Part shown: positions 16,920-25,786 of the stretch, piece after piece
Layout: every line of letters begins with the position of its first letter
How positions within the stretch are numbered: the stretch's first letter is position 1
Source: CAZLRH01 sp964562015
GTDB taxonomy: Bacteria > Verrucomicrobiota > Verrucomicrobiia > Opitutales > JABDGR01
Reading direction: 5' to 3'
DNA: 64,000 nucleotides
NCBI GenBank assembly: GCA_964562015.1
Contig: CAZLRH010000004.1
Location: forward strand, 124,001-188,000
Program-made: the position numbers and the translations under genes
Notes under the pieces: generated by a model
The model's input: the letters and a program-made list of their open reading frames with translations, nothing else
Database searches by the model: none
What the model was told of the DNA's origin: nothing

Positions 16920-18908
16920 TCAGTGTTTCGCCTTTTTTCCGCCACCCACGGCCGCCGCGAGTTCAGCAAGCCAGACATCCGGGCGGGCGTCGCTGGGCAT
17001 GCGCCAGTCCCCGCGAGGCGAGAGCGCCACGCTGCCGACCTTCGGGCCGTCGGGCATCGCCGAACGCTTGAATTGATTCGCGAAGAAACGCCGGTAAAAC
17101 ACTTCCAGCCAGCGGGCAATCGCGGCACGAGTATAGGTTTTGCCCCACGCCTGCTCCGCCAGCGCGAGCACCTTGGCGGGCCGGAAGGGCAGACGCACGG
17201 TGTAATAGAGAAAAAAGTCGTGCAAGTCGTAAGGGCCGATCAAGTCCTCGGTTTTTTGCTGGAGCCGCCCGCGTTTGTCCGGCGGCAAAAGTTCCGGCGA
17301 AATCGGCGTGGCCACGATGTCGCCCAGCACCCGCGCCGCCGGACCCTCAAAAACGCCCTCGGCGCACCACTCCACCAAATGTTTCACCAAGGTCTTCGGC
17401 ACGCCGGCATTTACGTGGTACATCGACATGTGGTCACCGTTAAAGGTGCACCACCCGAGCGCAAGTTCCGACAAATCACCCGTGCCGACGACGAAGCCGC
17501 CGGTGATGTTGGCCAGATCCATCAGCACCTGGGTGCGTTCGCGCGCCTGCGCATTTTCGTAGGCGACGTCACGCTTGGCCGCGTCGTGACCGAGGTCGTG
17601 CAAATGGTCGTGCACCGCCTTGACGATGGGCACAACGCGCAAGGTCGCACCCAGCAGGGTCACGATTTTTTCGGCGTTGGCCTGGGTGCGCCGGCTTGTG
17701 CCGGGCCCCGGCATCGTGACGCCGATAATGCCTTTGCGATCCAGCCCCAGTTTGTCGAAGGCCCGTGCAGTCACGAGCAAGGCCAGCGTCGAATCCAGCC
17801 CGCCGGAAATGCCCACGACCACTTGGCGCGCGCCCGTGTGCCGCAGGCGCGTGGCCAGGCCGGTGGCTTGCAGGGCAAAAATCTCCTCGCACCGCGCGGC
17901 GCGCTTCGTCAAATCCTCCGGCACGAAGGGGCGCGGAGGCACGGGTCGGCGCAAGGGCCCGGCAAAAATTTCGCTGCGTTTGCGCGGGGGCAACTCCACC
18001 CAGGCCTCGCCTGCAGCGGTACCCTCGGCCGGGCGCGTGCTGGCGAAGGTGCCGTTCTTCAAGCGCTCGAGCGTGAGGTGTTCGAGGTCCAAATCCGCGA
18101 TGGCCATTTGCGTGGCGAAAGAAAATCTTTCGGTCTCGGCCAGCACGGTGCCGTTCTCGGCAATCAACCCGTGCCCGGAAAAAACCAAGTCCGTGCTCGA
18201 TTCGCCCGGCCCAGCGCCCGAATAAAGATAGGCGGCCAGGCAGCGCGCTGACTGCTGTTGCACGAGTTCGCGACGATATTGCGCCTTCCCCAGCACTTCG
18301 GGGCTCGCGGAGGGATTGACGAGCACCGTCGCCCCGGCCAGGGCGAGCCGTCCGCTCGGCGGTTCCACGGCCCACAAGTCCTCGCACAATTCCAAGCCCA
18401 TCATAAAGGGATAGGGTCCACGCACGCCCAGCACATGGCGCGCGGAAATCCACGCCCACTGGCCCGCCACCTCCGCCTGGTTGACGGTCAGCGTGTCCGC
18501 CGGGGAAAACCAGCGCTTCTCATAAAATTCGGCATAGTTCGCCAAATACGTTTTCGGCGCGAGCGCCCACACGCGCCCCTCCGCCAGCAACGCCGCACAA
18601 TTATACAACCGACCCCCGGCCTCGACCGGCAGGCCCACGACCGCCAGCAGACCGACCTCGTGGGCCAACTCCGCCAAATCCCGCGCGGCTTGGGCCGCCG
18701 CGGCCCGCAACGCGCCTTGAAAGAAAAGGTCCGCACAGCTGTAGCCCGTCAAGCCCAGCTCGGGAAACACCGCGAGCCGCACGCCGGCGCGGGCCGCCGT
18801 GCGCAGCGCCGCGGCGGTGGCGGCGGCATTGAAGGCCACGTCGGCCACGCGCAATTCCGGCGTGACCACCGCCACCCGCAGAAACCCCATGTCTTCCGTC
18901 GCAGGCAT
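16920..18908 (-). CDS. nadE: Glutamine-hydrolysing NAD+ synthetase
   Basis: The 662-residue enzyme makes NAD+ from nicotinic acid adenine dinucleotide, ATP and glutamine, the last step of NAD synthesis. The N-terminal nitrilase-like glutaminase domain has the full triad: Glu50 ([11 protein letters not shown]), Lys119 (APKTYLANY) and Cys175 (GLELCEDLW). The C-terminal synthetase domain has the ATP pyrophosphatase loop at 368-374 ([12 protein letters not shown]), and [19 protein letters not shown] is the conserved NaAD-binding block. Length and order match two-domain, glutamine-dependent NadE. ATG at 18908 gives [18 protein letters not shown]; the internal ATG at 18890 (MGFLRV) is an alternative. 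It is divergent from purU with a 112-bp gap that must hold both promoters. Confidence 0.95.
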   Translation of the reverse strand: MPATEDMGFLRVAVVTPELRVADVAFNAAATAAALRTAARAGVRLAVFPELGLTGYSCADLFFQGALRAAAAQAARDLAELAHEVGLLAVVGLPVEAGGRLYNCAALLAEGRVWALAPKTYLANYAEFYEKRWFSPADTLTVNQAEVAGQWAWISARHVLGVRGPYPFMMGLELCEDLWAVEPPSGRLALAGATVLVNPSASPEVLGKAQYRRELVQQQSARCLAAYLYSGAGPGESSTDLVFSGHGLIAENGTVLAETERFSFATQMAIADLDLEHLTLERLKNGTFASTRPAEGTAAGEAWVELPPRKRSEIFAGPLRRPVPPRPFVPEDLTKRAARCEEIFALQATGLATRLRHTGARQVVVGISGGLDSTLALLVTARAFDKLGLDRKGIIGVTMPGPGTSRRTQANAEKIVTLLGATLRVVPIVKAVHDHLHDLGHDAAKRDVAYENAQARERTQVLMDLANITGGFVVGTGDLSELALGWCTFNGDHMSMYHVNAGVPKTLVKHLVEWCAEGVFEGPAARVLGDIVATPISPELLPPDKRGRLQQKTEDLIGPYDLHDFFLYYTVRLPFRPAKVLALAEQAWGKTYTRAAIARWLEVFYRRFFANQFKRSAMPDGPKVGSVALSPRGDWRMPSDARPDVWLAELAAAVGGGKKAKH

Positions 18909-19020
18909 AACCTGTTAATATACAGCAAAATGAAGGGGGTAAAAAGGAAAATGCGCACGGGCGTTCCCACCGAGCAAGCTTGCCAAAACCCTGCTCACCT
19001 CGCTATGCGGAGGGTACGCC

Positions 19021-19899
19021 ATGCCCGCATCCGCCGATCCCAGCGAGCCGCTCACGCTCATCGCGCTCCTGTCCGGGCCCGACCAACCGGGCTTGGTCGC
19101 GCGCGCGGCCATGTGGATTTACGAGCACGGCGGCAATATTCTCCACGCCGACCAGCATCGCGACGACACGGAGAATATTTTCTTCCAGCGCCTCGAATGG
19201 ATTCCGCCCCGCGGCGGCGACCAGCTCGCCCAGGGCGCGGCGTTCAGTTCCTACGCCGCCGACCAGCTCGGCATGGCCGGGCGGGTGGCGCTGTCCATCG
19301 ACCGTCCGCGCGTCGCGCTGTTCGTCTCCAAAGCCGACCACTGTTTTCACGATCTCGTCTTGCGGTTTCAGTCCGGCGAAATGCGGGGCAAGCTGGCCTG
19401 TGTGATTTCCAATCACGATGACCTCGCCGAGGCCTCCGCCCATTACCGGCTGCCGTTCCATGTGGTGCCGATGACGGCCCTGAACAAGACCGCCGCGGAG
19501 GCGAAGCAACTGGAATTTCTCCGCCAGTACAATGTCTCCCTCGTCATTCTCGCCCGCTACATGCAGATTTTGAGCGACAGTTTCCTCGGTCGGGCCTGCG
19601 TGCCGGTCATCAACATTCACCATAGTTTCCTGCCCGCCTTTGCCGGGGGCCGGCCGTATCACCAGGCCCACACGCGCGGCGTCAAGCTCATCGGCGCCAC
19701 CGCGCACTATGTGACGGCCAAGCTCGACGAAGGCCCGATCATCGCCCAGGACGTGAGCCGCGTTTCGCACCGCCATAATGTGGACGACATGGTGCGGCGG
19801 GGCCGCGACCTGGAAAAGATGGTGCTCGCGCAGGCTGTCCGCTGGCATCTGGAAAACCGCATTCTCATTTATCGCAACAAGACCGTCGTTTTCGATTAG
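19021..19899 (+). CDS. purU: Formyltetrahydrofolate deformylase
   Basis: PurU hydrolyses 10-formyl-THF to formate and THF, balancing one-carbon pools. The 292-residue protein has an N-terminal ACT domain (about residues 10-85; LLSGPDQPGLVARAA is its first strand and turn) that senses glycine or methionine in known enzymes. A formyltransferase-like catalytic domain follows. The catalytic residues are visible: Asn198 and His200 in VINIHHSFLPAF and Asp244 in IIAQDVSRVSH. The GGRPYHQAHTRGVKLIGATA block is characteristic of PurU and separates it from PurN. ATG at 19021 opens directly on the ACT domain. The gene is divergent from nadE, and the next gene follows after 122 bp, so it is probably monocistronic. 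Confidence 0.95.
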   Translation: MPASADPSEPLTLIALLSGPDQPGLVARAAMWIYEHGGNILHADQHRDDTENIFFQRLEWIPPRGGDQLAQGAAFSSYAADQLGMAGRVALSIDRPRVALFVSKADHCFHDLVLRFQSGEMRGKLACVISNHDDLAEASAHYRLPFHVVPMTALNKTAAEAKQLEFLRQYNVSLVILARYMQILSDSFLGRACVPVINIHHSFLPAFAGGRPYHQAHTRGVKLIGATAHYVTAKLDEGPIIAQDVSRVSHRHNVDDMVRRGRDLEKMVLAQAVRWHLENRILIYRNKTVVFD

Positions 19900-20021
19900 C
19901 CGTGCTCGAAATGAGGCGGCCGGACTGGAGGAATGGAAACTAATTTGCCAGAATTCGCTCCGGGCAGCTTGCAATTTTGGAAATTCTGTCAATCCTGTCC
20001 CAACACACTTTCTTAATTATC

Positions 20022-20612
20022 ATGAGCACCACCGATTCCGCCTTCCTCGACCGCATTCTCCTTTCCGCGCGCACACACTCCTACTGGCAAGCCAAGCCGG
20101 TGGACGACGCCCTGCTCCAGCAGGTTTACGACCTCGCCAAGTTCGGCCCGACCTCGGCCAACATGTGTCCCATGCGCATTGTGTTTGTGAAATCGAAGGC
20201 CGCGAAGGAAAAACTCAAGCCCTGCCTCGACGCCGGCAATGCGGAAAAAACCATGCTCGCCCCGGCCACCGCCATAATCGCCATGGACCTCGCTTTTTTC
20301 GAGCAAATGCCCAAGCTTTTTCCCCATGTGGACGCCAAGGCGTGGTTCAAGGACCTGCCCGAAAACATTCTCGAGTACGTCGCCCTGCGCAATTCCTCCC
20401 TCCAGGGCGGCTATTTCATGATCGCGGCGCGGGCGCTCGGGCTCGACTGCGGGCCAATGTCGGGCTTTGACAACAAGAAGGTGGACGCCGCGTTTTTTGC
20501 GGGCACGAAAATCAAATCCAACTTCCTCTGCAATCTGGGCTATGGCGATGCCTCCAAGCTCCACCCCCGCAATCCGCGCCTGACGTTTGCCGAAGCCTGC
20601 CGGATCGAGTAG
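20022..20612 (+). CDS. rutE: Malonic semialdehyde reductase / nitroreductase family (RutE-like)
   Basis: The 196-residue protein matches RutE-type FMN nitroreductases along its whole length. Landmarks: [16 protein letters not shown] at the start, [16 protein letters not shown] for FMN binding, [35 protein letters not shown], and the C-terminal [16 protein letters not shown]. RutE reduces toxic malonic semialdehyde from pyrimidine breakdown to 3-hydroxypropionate. No other rut genes are in the window, so the role here may be general aldehyde or quinone reduction. ATG at 20022 (MSTTDSAF) matches the family start; an upstream start at 19977 would add 15 residues of unconserved sequence within the nonamer repeat. 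A 261-bp gap follows. Confidence 0.88.
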   Translation: MSTTDSAFLDRILLSARTHSYWQAKPVDDALLQQVYDLAKFGPTSANMCPMRIVFVKSKAAKEKLKPCLDAGNAEKTMLAPATAIIAMDLAFFEQMPKLFPHVDAKAWFKDLPENILEYVALRNSSLQGGYFMIAARALGLDCGPMSGFDNKKVDAAFFAGTKIKSNFLCNLGYGDASKLHPRNPRLTFAEACRIE

Positions 20613-20873
20613 CTGATGTAAGTCTTAGGCACATTTTGTATTAAAGCCGAAAAGGCGACGAGACGCCCTCCCGGCCGGCTTTTCGCAGCGGCGGCGCCCC
20701 CGCTGTGAACGGATCGCCCTCGCCGCCCGGCCACACCCCACGGGGGCGCGGGTAGGGTTACACCCAATGGCCAGGTTCCGGGTCCTGTTGTATTCTCTGT
20801 GCACGCGCAAGCCGCGGCGGCTACCTTACCATTACGGTGACGGCCCTACACCAAGAAAATTAGACTACCGATT
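20613..20873. other. Intergenic gap upstream of csbD-like gene
   Basis: A 261-base gap with GC-rich inverted stretches (GGCGCCCCCGCTG and CACGGGGGCGCGGG near 20691-20750) that could form a hairpin. The part nearest the CsbD gene (20785-20870) is more AT-rich and likely holds its promoter, but no convincing -35/-10 pair was identified. Confidence 0.3.
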
Positions 20874-21080
20874 ATGAATACACTCGAAATCAAGGGCGAC
20901 TGGAACATTGCCCGCGGCAAACTGAAACAAAAATGGGCCAACTTGACGGACGACGATTTGCAATTTGTCGAAGGCAAGCAGGACGAACTCTACGGTCGGA
21001 TCCAAAAACGCACGGGCCAGAACCTGGAAACGGTGCAGAAGGCCGTCCACGAAGCCACCGCTTCCTGCTGCACCAAGTAA
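20874..21080 (+). CDS. CsbD family stress protein
   Basis: A 68-residue protein with the CsbD family pattern: it opens with a W-x-x-x-K-G-K-x-K-x-x-W segment (DWNIARGKLKQKWANLTDDD) and continues with VEGKQDELYGRIQKRTG. CsbD proteins are small, soluble, general-stress-induced proteins; in Bacillus they are sigma-B controlled, and biochemical function is unknown. The C-terminus ends in ASCCTK, an unusual Cys pair. It lies 35 bp before a DUF892 gene in the same direction. CsbD and DUF892/YciE proteins are often co-regulated stress proteins, so a common transcript is likely. Confidence 0.9.
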   Translation: MNTLEIKGDWNIARGKLKQKWANLTDDDLQFVEGKQDELYGRIQKRTGQNLETVQKAVHEATASCCTK

Positions 21081-21115
21081 CCACCCATCCACACCAACTC
21101 TTAATCTTTAATTCC

Positions 21116-21664
21116 ATGATTACCTTAAAATGTCTCTTCCTCGATGAATTGGCCGACCGCCTGGATTCCGAAAAACGCCTCGTCATCGCCATGCCGTCCA
21201 TGATCAAAACGGCCACCTGCAAGCATCTGCAAAAGCTGATTGCATCGCATCTGGCCGAAACAAAGCGCCAGGTCGGCAAGCTTGAAAAAGTCTTCAAGCT
21301 GTTCGGCGAGAAGCCCAGCGTCAAACGCTGCCAGGCCACGCTCGGCCTCCTCGCGGAGGGCGCCGAAGTCTCCACTGACTTCAAGACTTCGCCCGTCATC
21401 AATGCGGCGCTGGTCCTGGTCGCGCAGAAAATCGAACACTACGAAATTGCGGCCTATGGCTGCCTGCGCGAGTGGTCGACGCTGCTCGGGAACAAACCGG
21501 CCGCGGATATTCTCGACGAGATTCTCGGCGAGGAAAAGGCGGCAAACCAGGCGCTCATCGATCTCGCGCGCGCCCGGTGCAATGTGCAGGCGCTCGAGGT
21601 ATTTTGTGAAGACGAAGCTTGCCTGATGCCCAAGAAGGGCAAAGCGATGAAGCGGGCCGCCTAA
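21116..21664 (+). CDS. DUF892 ferritin-like protein (YciE/YciF family)
   Basis: The 182-residue, four-helix protein has the DUF892 order: FLDELADRLDSEKRLVIAMP as helix 1, then CKHLQKLIASHLAETKRQVG, a central ALVLVAQKIEHYEIAAYG helix and EEKAANQALIDLA. The Glu/His residues of helices 1, 3 and 4 would form a ferritin-like di-iron site (H in KIEHYEI and E in GEEKAAN are visible). YciE/YciF proteins are stress-induced and may protect against oxidative damage. ATG at 21116 was chosen because the frame upstream runs into the CsbD gene. The C-terminal 20 residues are a basic tail (MPKKGKAMKRAA). It follows CsbD closely, suggesting a stress operon. Confidence 0.87.
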   Translation: MITLKCLFLDELADRLDSEKRLVIAMPSMIKTATCKHLQKLIASHLAETKRQVGKLEKVFKLFGEKPSVKRCQATLGLLAEGAEVSTDFKTSPVINAALVLVAQKIEHYEIAAYGCLREWSTLLGNKPAADILDEILGEEKAANQALIDLARARCNVQALEVFCEDEACLMPKKGKAMKRAA

Positions 21665-21794
21665 AGGCGCGCCGCCGGTCTGGCAATTTCCCAGTTCCCT
21701 CCCTCACCCGCGAATCGCCACGGTCCTGCCTGCAGCAGTATCACCGGTTCGCGGGTGCAAGGTGGAAGCGCCTTGTTCTGCCGACATTGTCGAG

Positions 21795-23174
21795 ATGAAA
21801 TTTTGCCTTATCGTTTATTATGGGCTTGTTGCCGCCATGTGTACGAGCGCGGCGCTGGGTCAGTCGGAGACGACGAGCTACTCATCCGCCATTCTGAGTG
21901 GGAATTTTCTGGCCACCCTACATCGTTTGACGGAAGCGAAACCGGAAATAATGAAAAGGCAGTTGGACCTCCTTCAATTGCGCTACGACTTGCGTGACGA
22001 TCCGGCGCCCGGCGTATTCATGACCCGCGGCAAGGCCATCCAACAGGGAGTCCGCGTGCGTCTCGTCCCTGGCACCAGTTGGGAACAGTTGGCCGCAATG
22101 ACACCGGAGGAAATTCGCTCAGGTGACTTCTTTCCACCAGGATTTTTGCCGCTGCCCCATCCCAATCATCCGGAAGGCGGAATGCTTTTTCCCAAGTTTG
22201 AAATCAACGAGATCAAAAAACAGGAAAGCCGGGACTTGACCCGATTCGATTTGGATTTTGACCTCCCTGACCAGTTTCTCCCGGAATTCCCTGCCCCCAT
22301 CTTTTTAACCACTCGTCCAGACTTGGGCGATGTATCCCAGGGTCAACTTGTCACCGTTGACAACTTCTATGCCTTGTTTGATGGCATTTTGAATCCGAAG
22401 CAAGTCGAAGGCCTGCGGCTGCTCGTGACCCCTTTTCCACAGCAACAGTTCAATGAAACCACCGATCGCCGCTCCGAGCGCCCTTCCCGCGGCGTCTCGT
22501 GTTTTGACTGCCACGCCAACGGTCACACCAATGGGGCGACCCACTTGGCTGGCGATGTTCGCCCGCAGGAATACCGGCATCGCATCGACACACCCTCTCT
22601 TCGCGGGGTGTATGTCCAGCGCCTTTTCGGCTCGCAACGCGCCTTAAAAACTGTGGAGGATTTTACTGAATTTGAACAACGTGCGGCCTATTTCGACGGA
22701 GATCCGGCACTGGCCACAGGCAAGGGGGTCAATGTCTTGGAGCGCGGCAGTCAGGTACAATTCATGGCGGAGTTCGAGGAGTTGCTCGATTTCCCGCCCG
22801 CGCCCAAACTGGATCTTTTTGGAAAATTGATAACCGCAAAAGCCTCCGCGAGCGAACTCCGCGGTCAGCTCATTTTTTCCGGCAAGGGGCAGTGCGTCAC
22901 TTGTCATGCACCTCCTTATTACACAGACAACTCGATGCACAATCTGCAGGCCGGACGATTTTTCAGGCCAAAAATGGTCAATGGCGAAATGGCTGTTACG
23001 GATGGCCCCATCAAGACGTTTCCGCTGCGAGGCATCAAGGATTCCCCGCCCTACCTGCACGATGGCCGGCTGCTTACGATCGAGGACACAGTGGAATATT
23101 TCAACCTCGTCCTTGGCATCCAGTTGAGCACGGAGGAAAAAGCGGACCTCGTTGCCTTCTTGCTCGTACTATGA
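21795..23174 (+). CDS. Secreted di-haem cytochrome c peroxidase / MauG family
   Basis: The 459-residue protein opens with a signal peptide (MKFCLIVYYGLVAAMCTSAA, cleavage near residue 23). Two haem-binding CxxCH motifs are present: residues 236-240 (SCFDCHANGH) and 367-371 (QCVTCHAPPYY). This spacing and the later block TFPLRGIKDSPPYLHDGRL match bacterial di-haem peroxidases and MauG-like proteins. Such enzymes reduce peroxide or oxidise protein substrates in the periplasm, drawing electrons from small cytochromes. Compared with CcpA the N-terminal 230 residues before the first haem are long, so this is probably a subfamily of unknown substrate. Its TGA stop overlaps the next gene's ATG (ATGA), implying translational coupling. 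Confidence 0.87.
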   Translation: MKFCLIVYYGLVAAMCTSAALGQSETTSYSSAILSGNFLATLHRLTEAKPEIMKRQLDLLQLRYDLRDDPAPGVFMTRGKAIQQGVRVRLVPGTSWEQLAAMTPEEIRSGDFFPPGFLPLPHPNHPEGGMLFPKFEINEIKKQESRDLTRFDLDFDLPDQFLPEFPAPIFLTTRPDLGDVSQGQLVTVDNFYALFDGILNPKQVEGLRLLVTPFPQQQFNETTDRRSERPSRGVSCFDCHANGHTNGATHLAGDVRPQEYRHRIDTPSLRGVYVQRLFGSQRALKTVEDFTEFEQRAAYFDGDPALATGKGVNVLERGSQVQFMAEFEELLDFPPAPKLDLFGKLITAKASASELRGQLIFSGKGQCVTCHAPPYYTDNSMHNLQAGRFFRPKMVNGEMAVTDGPIKTFPLRGIKDSPPYLHDGRLLTIEDTVEYFNLVLGIQLSTEEKADLVAFLLVL

Positions 23175-23623
23175 AACCGGTCGACCGCGAACCTCGGACG
23201 GAAACCAACCGCAAGTCAAAAGTGAAACAGCGGCTGGGTGCTCGCTTACTTGGCGGCTTTCAAAGATTTACCCGAGTAATAGTGCGCACCAGCGGGCATC
23301 CCACAACGTTCGCCCTCGCCATCGGTGTCATTGTCCTCTGGTTGCTCACCGGGCCGTTGTTTCGCTTTGGCAACACCTGGCTGCTGGTTATCGACACCGT
23401 GGCCAACATCATCACGTTTTTAATGATCTTCCTCATTCGCAACGCCCAGAACCGGGAAAGCGAAGCCGTGCAGATTAAGCTCGATGAATTGATTCGCGCC
23501 ACCACTGCCGCGCAAAACACTCTGCTCGATATCGAAGAGTTATTCGAGGCCGAACTCAACCGTATCAAGGCGCGTTTCGAGCATCTCGCCCGCAAGGCGC
23601 GTTTCGCTTCGAATGCCCCATGA
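23171..23623 (+). CDS. Low-affinity iron permease-like membrane protein
   Basis: The 150-residue protein has a basic N-terminus, two membrane helices (TTFALAIGVIVLWLLTGPLF and LLVIDTVANIITFLMIFLI) and a C-terminal coiled-coil tail (AAQNTLLDIEELFEAELNRI). The block FLIRNAQNRESEAVQIKLDEL is the signature of the low-affinity iron permease family (Pfam Iron_permease). Despite the name, bacterial members are not proven transporters. It overlaps the stop codon of the di-haem peroxidase by four bases, so the two are co-translated. That pairs a haem peroxidase with a putative iron-handling membrane protein. Confidence 0.85.
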   Translation: MKPVDREPRTETNRKSKVKQRLGARLLGGFQRFTRVIVRTSGHPTTFALAIGVIVLWLLTGPLFRFGNTWLLVIDTVANIITFLMIFLIRNAQNRESEAVQIKLDELIRATTAAQNTLLDIEELFEAELNRIKARFEHLARKARFASNAP

Positions 23624-23663
23624 CCTCATTACTTTACCCTCCACTTTCCAAAGCAAAATATCA

Positions 23664-24596
23664 ATGCGCTTTCAATTAATCATGGATTCTAATGCCCTCC
23701 ACTACTTGATACGGACCAAATGCACGACTGCTCTCAGGTCGACATTGCATTGGAAAAGATTTGGGATCGGTTGTTTGCCCTGGCTCTTGCTGGCGTTGCC
23801 TGACGCCGCTCGTGCCCAATGGGTGGATGATTTTGACACCATCAATCCGGCCTGGGTTACAGATCGCTACGAGCCCGCCGCTTTTCAATCGGCCCCCTTT
23901 CTCGGCGACAATCGCCTGCAAATTACCGTCGATCAAACGGGCAGCACGGCCAACCGCCCGCCCGCGTATAGTTCATCCTTCTTCAATACGCAGGGCCGGC
24001 AACGCCCGGGTGAAATTCTTGGTGATTGGTCGCTCAGCGCCGAGGTGTATGTGCCCTCGTCCGCGAACACGACCACCGGCCAACTCATGCGCACCGACCT
24101 CTGGGTGCACACCGGCACCATGGTCAGCAATGGCGCCTATGCCGTCATCGGCTTCACCAACGCCAGCCCCCTGACGCCGCTCGACCCAACGGCGCCCGAC
24201 CGTTCTTTTCGCTTCCAGGTCTTCGACGGAACGGCCAGCGAACCCGACCATTGGGTGGATGTCGGCGTACCCAGCGGCTTCACTTTTGACACCTGGCACA
24301 CCCTCGAAGCTTCTGATACTGGCATCGCCTTTGAGTATCGGCTCGACGGTGTGGTGGTCTTTTCCGACCCAACCGGGCTCGGCGCGAATTTGCAGACGGC
24401 GTTCATCGAGGCGTACAATTTTGGGCAAACGGGTACCGGGCTCGATAGTTACTCCGTTTATTGGGATCACGCGGTCGCCGCTGTGCCAGAGCCTGCGATG
24501 GCGGCCCTTGCGCTGGGAATTGCAACGCTAAGTCTATATGTGCTGCGCAGATGCAACGGCTGGGGCAGCGGGAAACTAAAACCGCCCCAAGGTTAG
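23664..24596 (+). CDS. PEP-CTERM sorted secreted protein
   Basis: The 310-residue protein has a signal-like N-terminal segment (CLPWLLLALPDAARAQW) and a concanavalin/laminin-like beta-rich body (FRFQVFDGTASEPDHWVDVG and FTFDTWHTLEASDTG). It ends with a PEP-CTERM signal: VPEPAMAALALGIATLSLY followed by a basic VLRRC end. PEP-CTERM proteins are processed by an exosortase and attached to the surface or to exopolysaccharide; no exosortase gene is in the window. The start is uncertain: ATG at 23664 is given, but ATG at 23682 is possible, and neither has an obvious ribosome-binding site. The 40-bp gap to the upstream gene suggests possible co-transcription. Confidence 0.8.
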   Translation: MRFQLIMDSNALHYLIRTKCTTALRSTLHWKRFGIGCLPWLLLALPDAARAQWVDDFDTINPAWVTDRYEPAAFQSAPFLGDNRLQITVDQTGSTANRPPAYSSSFFNTQGRQRPGEILGDWSLSAEVYVPSSANTTTGQLMRTDLWVHTGTMVSNGAYAVIGFTNASPLTPLDPTAPDRSFRFQVFDGTASEPDHWVDVGVPSGFTFDTWHTLEASDTGIAFEYRLDGVVVFSDPTGLGANLQTAFIEAYNFGQTGTGLDSYSVYWDHAVAAVPEPAMAALALGIATLSLYVLRRCNGWGSGKLKPPQG

Positions 24597-24607
24597 GGAA
24601 TTGGGGA

Positions 24608-24631
24608 GTCGCTTGCGACGGCCATTTTTTC
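24608..24631 (+). terminator. Possible rho-independent terminator
   Basis: A short GTCGC-TT-GCGAC hairpin at 24608-24619 followed by CATTTTTTC lies between the convergent PEP-CTERM and DUF3500 genes. The stem is only five base pairs, so the call is weak. Confidence 0.3.
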
Positions 24632-24669
24632 TAATTCGGATAGGCTCCCGGCCATCTCCAGCCGCTACT

Positions 24670-25728
24670 TTACTTCACCGGCGCTGCTGGCGCGTGGTCC
24701 TTCGCGTAATGTGCGGCCAGCGGATCGTCGCCAAAATCGTTTTCCAGGTCGCGCCACACAGTGTGGATGTGGTTCGCGTCATTTTGCGTATTGTCGAATT
24801 CGATCAGGAAAGTCGGCCCCTGAATGCGGTAATAGTGGCCCTGACCGGGCTCGAGACCGCCTGCCCAAGCGAAGGTCAGCTTATCAAGGCCAGCGGTCTG
24901 AATCTTTTTAAAATCCTGGTCCGCCAGCTCGCCGCGAAAACGATCCGTGTATTCGTGCACCAGTTCCCAGAAAGTCGTCTGCTGGGCCGCAGTCATTTTG
25001 GAAACGGGCAAGCCGACTGGCGTCAGTACATGCAGTTTGCGGTCGATATTGGTGATGATTTCAGTCGGCGCCTTGGTGTCGTAGAGGGCGACCTTGCGCT
25101 GCTCGTCGTCGAGCGACTTGATCAGTTGGCGGCCCAGGTTTTCCTCAACCCCGAGTAGAAACTGGCCCGTGCGCGGGCCGACTTTGACCTCCGCGGGATT
25201 CGTGCCGAGAAACGCCGGCGCATTGGTAACCACGGCGCCGTCGGTGATGACAAAATTCAGGGATACGTGATGGCCTTCCCAGCGCCAGCCCCACGGGTCC
25301 TTGCCGGCGGGATCGCCGAAAATGGTGACGAGATAATTTTCGGGGTCGCGGGGATTGGGGCCCTTGCCGCCCTCGAGTTCGCCCAGCGTTTGTTCGAGCG
25401 ACATGATGGTGGCGACTTTCATAAAGCCGCGCTGGCTCATCGCGCTGTCGAGAAGAATGTAGGCCAGGTAGCGTTGCGGCTCGGTCATTTCCTTCAGCGG
25501 CAGGCCCTTGCGGACGACCGGCGTGAAGTGCCAGTTGACGCGTTCGGCGTCCTGAAAACCGAAACCGATTTTGGCCTTTTGCTCCGGCGAGAGCATGGCC
25601 AGGAGATTCTGCGCGGCGTCAGACATCTCCTGCGCGGGGGTGTGGGCCCTGGCGGCCAGAGAACTCAGTCCCAAGAGGACGGAGGCAAAAACAAAACGAA
25701 AACGAGGCAACCGGGGTAAGGGGTGCAT
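24670..25728 (-). CDS. DUF3500 domain-containing secreted protein
   Basis: The 352-residue protein has a signal peptide ending near residue 28 (LLGLSSLAARA). It then follows the DUF3500 family pattern: a MLSPEQKAKIGFGFQDAERV block, YLAYILLDSAMSQRGFMKVA, the central GDPAGKDPWGWRWEGHHVSL, and a C-terminal FLIEFDNTQNDANHIHTVWR with GDDPLAAHYAKDH. The invariant W-G-W-R-x-x-G-H-H and N-H-x-H-x-V-W-R motifs suggest a metal or substrate site. Function is unknown; the family is common in environmental bacteria and is predicted secreted. It is convergent with the PEP-CTERM gene and follows the lipoprotein gene on the same strand with a 58-bp gap. Confidence 0.88.
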   Translation of the reverse strand: MHPLPRLPRFRFVFASVLLGLSSLAARAHTPAQEMSDAAQNLLAMLSPEQKAKIGFGFQDAERVNWHFTPVVRKGLPLKEMTEPQRYLAYILLDSAMSQRGFMKVATIMSLEQTLGELEGGKGPNPRDPENYLVTIFGDPAGKDPWGWRWEGHHVSLNFVITDGAVVTNAPAFLGTNPAEVKVGPRTGQFLLGVEENLGRQLIKSLDDEQRKVALYDTKAPTEIITNIDRKLHVLTPVGLPVSKMTAAQQTTFWELVHEYTDRFRGELADQDFKKIQTAGLDKLTFAWAGGLEPGQGHYYRIQGPTFLIEFDNTQNDANHIHTVWRDLENDFGDDPLAAHYAKDHAPAAPVK

Positions 25729-25786
25729 CCGCCAATGCTAAGATGCCATCGCTCGCCAAATCAATAGCGAAGCAACAAACCCAAAT

